A stretch of 64,000 nt of DNA from Pelodera strongyloides (taxonomy: Eukaryota; Nematoda; Chromadorea; Rhabditida; Rhabditidae), in assembly GCA_036852015.1 (NCBI GenBank), contig JAANDG010000042.1, forward strand, positions 124,001 to 188,000, written 5' to 3'. This document shows, piece by piece, positions 57,497-64,000 of the stretch (positions are counted from its first letter, which is position 1; the number at the start of each line of letters is the position of its first letter). A program made the translations under genes and the position numbers. Below the pieces are notes generated by a model. The model saw only the letters and a program-made list of their open reading frames with translations. It had not been told where the DNA came from and searched no databases.

Positions 57497-60421
57497 CTGA
57501 AATATTCACTTTATTAGCTTACTTGAAATTCTACTCTTCCCCGCCCGGTGGAGCAAACTCTCCACCGTTTCCACAAACGCATACTTTAAGCCAATATGTA
57601 GTTAAGAACGACTACCGAATTATCAGGCCGTATCGTGAGGGATAATCGAACGCAACGCGAATAAATAATATATTGCAATGCCATGCATGTAAATAATAAG
57701 ATTTTCTAAAGTTGCTATATCTACTTATGCTAGAAATCCATTTGTTAACAATTGTTGTCTCATAGCTCGTGGTGTCTCTACAGAATACTACGCTCATTTT
57801 TCCTATTTCTGTCCACCTTATAACAACAAAGCACATAATTAAATGGCAAGTCGATTCTCTCAATATTGTTGCGTTTTGTAGCGATCAATGATGTGTGTAT
57901 TACCAGCTTGCCACCAAACAGCTAACACGAACATGCTTGAATCAGCTCGAAAAGTGCTTCCAGATTTGCGATTCACCTGACTGCTACATATTATGTTCTT
58001 CTTGAAGAGCCTATTACTAGAATTTCTGCGCTTTAGGTGAAAGTACCTTATGTGCCGCAAAGACGGAAACCACGATTATGCAGTTGAATGAATTGCACCC
58101 AGCCGTAGACGATGGAGGGTAATTACGCACTTACAACACCGCACACCTAACTACATAACACAGCTTTTTAATTGCAGAGTACCGCTTGTATCTGGACATT
58201 TAAGTGTAACGTAACGATAACACCGCTCAAATAAATGAAAGACGAAAGATCGAAAACTGGAAAATTTGGAAGAGCTTGGAAGAGAATTAGATATATTTAA
58301 AATTTTCATATTTACGCCACGTTTCTGAAACATAAATCTAAATAAAAAATTGAGTTTGCAGCAATTATTTGCCCATGAATTGTTTTGAAACTACGGAAAA
58401 ACTTTGAAACTTTTTGAAACTTTGAAAATTTCATACCCATAATCGCTCACCTACACAAACTCTAAAAAACGTTATATTAAGATCTGACTTCTCTTCCATG
58501 TTTTCTATTAGTGGGTCATTTTCTACATCTCGATAACGGACAGTGATCTATGGGAACGCGGGGTATAAATTAGGAATACATGATGAAAAGGATGTGTTGG
58601 TCTAAACTCAATTCCACCCACCATTTTCTAAGCGATGCTGAGGAGCTTTGCTCATCAAAGATCAAATCAGCCGGTTCACATAAGTGGAGTCCCAGTTATT
58701 GAATAGTAAGCCCGACAACATTAACCAATGGGCTGGATAAAATTCGGAAAGCATGTCGAATATCCAACACCCACCGTGAGTTAGTCGGGACGATTCCGGA
58801 TGATGTGGAGATTCCGAACACCAGCCACGGTGACACAAATTTTCATATGTGCCATCTAAATTAGACAATACAAAGGAGTGAGTTAAAAAAATCATATAAC
58901 ACAATAAGCAGGCAATCTTTAATTTGTTTGCAAATATTCCGCTGACAATACTCTTGTGCCGAACAGAATGCAGAAGAATGTTGTTACTGCTCAATGAATA
59001 TTCCAAACATTGTGCAGCCCTGATCAATATTCAATCAACAATAAGCTGTAATACCTAAATAAGATAGCACGAGGTAAATAGTGACATTTACGGAAAGATA
59101 TTATGGTATTGGAAAGAACTTGCAGGGGTCTGTCGACCGCGGCTCACCCCGGATGGGTGTTATGAATGGATATGACTGAAAGGGTGTTACCGAACGGTTT
59201 TTCTTGGCAATGTCGACTAGTTTAAGAGACAACAAGAAAGTGTTCAGTAAGGTGCAAAGCATGAAAATGATGGTGGGAGGGAGTGGTGTGTGTCTCCTCA
59301 TAAGGTAAGGAGCACATATGTATTGTGTGAGAGCGGAAGGGACCAGCCGGGGAGCCGGAAACAGACCGGAAAGAGGTAGAACAACTTACTGAGCGAAGGA
59401 TACATCTTGGCAGTCAGACGACTTCCGATCGTTTGATTTGTGAATGCGGGCCCTCATGCATTGACTCCTTGAGGCCCGCCTTTTACAGTATGTCTTAAAA
59501 GGGACAACCAATGGCCGCTCATTCCAAACACCTTATGCCAAATGCCCCAACCACCGGAAGTCGCCTAATGTGCCGGGACTCCAGGTTGCCACTAAACACT
59601 ACACCCAAGAAAGATTGTAGTTATCAGAAAGTGGAGGGATGTGTCTCCATAATTTATGAAAGATAGCCATCAAACAGATGAAATGAATCTTTAACAAAGA
59701 TTTCTCCGGATCCAAGGTAAGATTGAAAGTGACATGTATAAACTATGAAACTGCGGGGAATAGATGTAATGGTCGTGGTAATGACGTTTTTAATGATAAA
59801 CAAGAAGTCAACGATAATGACAAAACTCAGAGCTGCCTAGTTTTCTACACTTTCATGTAGTAACTTCCAGACATTTTTCGCATGTGTTAGAGCTCGCCAA
59901 AATTGAATAAGCAACGGAAAATTTATGGCGTAACCAATGAAGAGCAAGCGCGTAACTTTGCGTCAAAATTCTCTTGTTTCTCACTATAAGGAAACAAGCG
60001 CCGCAATCTGACTACTAACATCCGTGTTTGCGTTTAATGAATGATTATTTCGAATGTCGCTATCAGGATTTTTGGCATCATTATGTTCTCAAGGATGTTC
60101 GTTCGAAAAAAAACCAGAAGCTAGTTGGTGTCAGAATATTGGACTAACAATAAGTCAACTTTCTCTATATCTATCAAGAGTACATGCTAAACGGCTGCAG
60201 AAGAGATGGTCTCATACGGAAATACATAAAGGTATCACACATATTTTTTGCATTCAACATAAGTTGCTTCTGCTTATAAGAGTGAAGTCCAACATAGTCT
60301 AATGGTAAGGCCGAGCGAATACATGGGATCCAAAAGAAATGAACACTGCACTTGCTTCTAGGCCATTTTTTCAATTTGACAGGTGCATCTCCATAAAGCA
60401 ATGCAAAATGAAAACTTGCTT
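57497..60421. other. Region upstream of the FEV-type gene
   Basis: Should contain its missing 5' exon(s) and promoter. A weak candidate exon is the stretch around 57538-57590, GC-rich with an open frame. Otherwise only AT-rich simple sequence (actttgaaacttttt near 58400) and a GC hairpin (gcgggccctca ... tgaggcccgc) at about 59445-59480. Confidence 0.4.
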
Positions 60422-60861
60422 TTAAAGGAACGCAGTCACGATATTTTCGCAATTTATATTTAATTTTTCTTTAATATAGGAAGCTATTAGAAAACATTCG
60501 ATACCAATACCAATTTAAAGGAAAACAAACTCGAAAAGAGAATTCACTGAGAATGGGAGTTACTCGACTACATTAGATACGCAATTGTCCGGGCAAAGGC
60601 TCATTATAATATAATAAATACCCTGCAGTGTTAGACAATTGTGATATGCTGTCACTGCAGGGTATTCAATGTCGGCCGCGTTCCGGGCAATTGCTTTCAT
60701 TCACAATATATTGTTATCCAGTAACTCCCATTCTCAGTGAGTTATCTCTCTGAGTTCGTTTCTCTTTAACTTCATATTGTACCATATTTTCCTTCACACC
60801 TTCCTATATTTAATGAAAATCAAATAAAAATGGCGAATTCATCGTGACTGCGTTCCTTTAA
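60422..60861. mobile_element. TTAA-ended foldback element
   Basis: 440 bp with exact 21-bp terminal inverted repeats, TTAAAGGAACGCAGTCACGA on the left and its complement on the right. The inner arms are also inverted (tgagaatgggagttac / gtaactcccattctca), and the centre has ataccctgcagtg / cactgcagggtat. No coding capacity. Confidence 0.9.
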
Positions 60862-62934
60862 CTGTATTCTAGCAAAATACAGTTAAAAGCAAGTTGCCAA
60901 TAGCATAAATCGCTTTGTATTGCCAGTGTGAAGTTGTGAAGTTCCATAATGAACATAATTTGATGTTTCCTAACATAGTCTATCTTTCAATCACTTCTAT
61001 TCTAGTCATGTTTATGCTTGATCGATGATCGATCTGTTTATACAATCACACACAACTCGTCAACAATGTTTTTCTTCAGTACGAATAACGGGAATGATCA
61101 TGGGCTTCCGATTCTCTGAACTAGAAACATCCAGTGCTTATATCATTGACAAATTTATTAGGACCTACTTTTCTAATTTATGATTTTTTTTTGCACATCG
61201 TGAGGTATATACCGTGTGAGGGCGTGAGATGATGAGCGTCTTTCAAACGAATAGGAAGTCACAAGAAGTATATGATGCAGTTTTCTTATATTTATTTTCC
61301 AAATTTTATATATATTGTTCGTCCATGACAACATTGAAACCAGAATCATGTGCAGAATCCCTCCTGGCCCTCGCCCGAAGACGTCGAGAAATTTGCCATC
61401 TGAAACTCGTCGCCTGATGCTCAGGACCATAGTTGAACGAGGAATAGGCTTTAAAACACTGTGTTGAGCCACCCTTGCACAAAAGGAGCACGCTCTTGGC
61501 AATATTTTCTTCTAATTGGAAAATTTTTGAACAAAGTTGTTTTCTGAATGGGGAACGTAGGCTTTCTTAATATTGCTTAAAACCAAAAAGTGCCAACGCA
61601 TTCACTTTATTTCGCTTATTAGCCTGTGTGCGTTCCCCTCTTTTCACATTTCAATAATCTACACTTTCTTTCATGCACATGAAGAAGCACAATAGTCAAT
61701 GTCTATGCTAACATATTTCTCATTTCTTCTAATCACAACTGTACCGGCCAAACCAACACAAAAGTGGTATAATTTATTCATAAACTTTTCATATGCTAGT
61801 ACTGAACAACTTGGCTATGCAGGGGGGAACAAACTGGTAAACTGATTGGCATCGAATATGTAACTATATGGCAGGCAAAAAAAAGTTTATATGCACGGTT
61901 ATGTATACATATATTACTTGTGTAATAAATGTTCCACTGATAATGTGGATGCCAGTATCGAGATCTCCCGAAGATCAAACAATAAGAGGAATAATAATAA
62001 AAACTATTAATCAATATACACAATCTATAATTGTAAATATAAGATAAGTAATGGGAAGACACTGTTTGAGTAAGATGAAAAACTCAATGGAACCTGTCAA
62101 TATGCAAAATACAAATGTCGTAATGAATACCATTAATTAGTCACATAAACCGTAGTTCAAGTAAAGCGTCGTCCGGATATTCTGAACATTCTTTTGTTAA
62201 AGAATTCATAATACATAGATAGGAGTTCCAGAACACGTTCCTTTTGTAGAACAGACTTTGCATTTAATATATTACAAAAACTTAGTAAGAATGTTCAACT
62301 ACCAGCCAGATGAAACTCGTCGAGTAACCCAGGAATACAAATCAGCGCAATTAAATAAAATACACTCTAATAAAGATAAATCAGTAATGACAGAAAGTCA
62401 TTATTGCTAGATCAAACGATTGGGAAAACGATAAAATCCGAGTCAATTAACAACCAACTTATACAAATAAACATAGACAACAATGTTTCATCATACGTTA
62501 ATGAAGCGAGTTGGCTAAGCAAACTAGTTGCATCATTCAAGTGTTTTGAGTTTATTATACAATCACAGGTTTCGTCTCAGTGGACTTCTGGGGATACATT
62601 TTGCAGAGAGCTAGCACTGTTTTAGCGACTTGCATCAAGTTCCGTTTGTTCTGAATATCTGCCGGACTGCTGATCGAAGCCTAGAATCAGAGTTATGACA
62701 GATGGCGATAAAATTTACATACTATGAAAACTAAATATCGATCTATGAAGCTGTAATAAGACAGAATGAAAAGAAGATCAGAAAGGGTAAACTATTATAG
62801 AAAAGATATTTAATAAGTATTTGATATTACATATTTTGAAAGATCCTATAGACAATTGACACAGTTTATCAAGGGCTAAACGAACAATTCTACAAGGGTA
62901 GTTTACTAGTGTGCACTTTTATTGTCAGTGGTCT
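60862..62934. other. Intergenic
   Basis: AT-rich. No exon or RNA gene seen. A short hairpin (aactgtattctagcaaaatacagtt) follows the foldback element directly. Confidence 0.45.
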
Positions 62935-63990
62935 CTAAATGCGATAGCGGATTGAGAGCACGAAAGCTATCACAAATACGGCTAGGAGCGTGTTGGCCAA
63001 ATATCGATCGTTCTTATTGATCGAGAGTTTTCTAGATGAACGGTCCGAGGAATCCTAAATGTGAAGGGTTGGCTTGAGACTAATTCAAGCAAAAGCACAA
63101 CCACGACACAACACGACATCTACAGAACTCCACCGACACGAACAAGAGTGCACAACAGTAAACTGAACGACGGGTCAAATAAAGATTTCCTCACCTCAGG
63201 AAGTCCCATCCTTCTGCATGCAGCGACGAAGTTATCGAGGTTTCTTCTTGACTTTGGAGGTGTGAGCGGCTGAAATGGCCATTATGATCAAATAAAGAGG
63301 AAATCATTAACACGCAAAAGCAAGGAAATGAAAAGATTTGTACTGTAGAACAAAAAGAAGAAACTCACCATCTTGTCAATTGGCATGTGTACCGTTGCGA
63401 CACTTCTGATTCGCAACGTATTGGCAAAGTTGCAGAGATAAACACCATCAGAGAGTTGCGCTGCGAGAGCTTCTTTTTCCTTGGACAGACTGAAAATAAA
63501 AACTATATTAGAAAAATTGTAGCCCGATCCCTTAAGACAGGCACCATGAATATTTTCAGAGTATAATTTCTGTTCTTCTCCCTACATACTGATGCCGTAT
63601 TCACCAACACCAGGGAGCTCTCCCTGGCCTCCCAGGGATCTAAAGAGTGGATACAAAAAAAAAGAGAGCAGAAGAGATTCAGAGACTAGGGAGGGCTCTC
63701 TGTGTGTTGGTGAATACGGCCTCTGTTTCTTACCGCTACTGGTATGCAATGTACACGAGATCCCTTGTTAATATAACGGTGTCCGACGTCTTTTTTCTAG
63801 AACATTGCCATTGTGAACATCATCCTGTCCCCAATCAAGAAATCATTATAAGCATCATGATGAAGATGAGTACTATGACTCACGTAATTTGTAGACGATC
63901 CTCAAGGGCTTTCCTCATTGCATCAATCGATGTGGTTCCATTTGAATTGATCTCCACACTTGAGCTCTTACTGAGTGGTTTGCGAGTGTC
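62935..63990 (-). CDS. LRCH-type protein, C-terminal part (runs off the right edge)
   Basis: LRCH proteins pair N-terminal leucine-rich repeats with a C-terminal calponin-homology (CH) domain and act at the actin cortex. Exons visible: 63884-63990, 63369-63489, 63195-63269, 62935-63054, 140 residues plus stop. They encode a Ser-rich lead (DTRKPLSKSSSVEINSNG), the CH domain (MRKALEDRLQIT, QLSDGVYLCNFANTLRIRSV, PLTPPKSRRNLDNFVAACRR, MGLPE), then DSSDRSSRKLSINKND. A hydrophobic segment (LANTLLAVFVIAFVLSI) is followed by RYRI at the end. That C-terminal membrane anchor is a feature of some LRCH isoforms. The LRR half lies outside the window. Confidence 0.88.
63594..63720. mobile_element. Short inverted-repeat element in an LRCH intron
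   Basis: 127 bp with terminal inverted repeats of about 33 bp (GCCGTATTCACCAACAC on the left and its exact complement on the right). There are no TTAA ends and no clear target duplication. It lies between exons 63884-63990 and 63369-63489. Confidence 0.85.
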
Positions 63991-64000
63991 CTAAATAAAT

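Noticed and set aside
59445..59480. GC-rich hairpin as a possible terminator or ncRNA
   Set aside because: Isolated stem-loop with no promoter, T run or neighbouring gene end.

Overview
The window is eukaryotic and most likely from a rhabditid-type nematode. Genes are split into many short exons with GT...TTTCAG-type introns, several ATGs lie right at or just after a splice acceptor with no upstream coding exon (as expected for spliced-leader trans-splicing), and the encoded families (receptor guanylyl cyclase, SLC26/sulp transporter, gamma-syntrophin, ETS factors) are typical of nematodes. Exons were built by hand from reading frame, splice phase and family resemblance; no similarity search was run.

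Layout. 1-8355: a tandem array of 27 minus-strand tRNA-Thr(UGU) copies in units of about 288 or 308 bp, 21 of them apparently intact. It contains a larger duplication (1-2132 repeated at 4245-6375) and a TTAA-flanked inverted-repeat element at 3736-4270. 8499-11101 (-): gamma-syntrophin whose C-terminal part is missing where the array begins. 11792-12197 (-): a two-exon 70-residue membrane protein. 13643-17063 (-): a transcription factor with Pointed and ETS domains, followed by about 6.8 kb without recognisable genes. 23882-32062 (-): a complete 32-exon receptor guanylyl cyclase. 33354-38254 (+): an SLC26-type anion transporter, divergent from the cyclase. 38647-41369 (-): an F-box protein with an apparent frameshift. 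41975-43085 and 43447-44264 (-): two paralogous small four-pass membrane proteins. 44265-49395: no recognised gene. 49396-55702 (+): a 28-exon lysosomal alpha-mannosidase. 55770-56196 (-): a tentative small gene. 56493-57496 (-): the ETS-domain part of an FEV/Pet1-type factor. 62935-63990 (-): the C-terminal end of an LRCH-type protein that runs off the right edge.

There is no pathway cluster or operon. The most unusual parts are the tRNA-Thr array, which carries broken copies into both large repeats, its contact with a truncated syntrophin gene, and several families of short palindromic elements. Most of the palindromic elements have TTAA ends and sit in introns, promoters or the array. Two coding anomalies stand out: a missing AG acceptor in the SLC26 gene and a one-base frame slip in the F-box gene.
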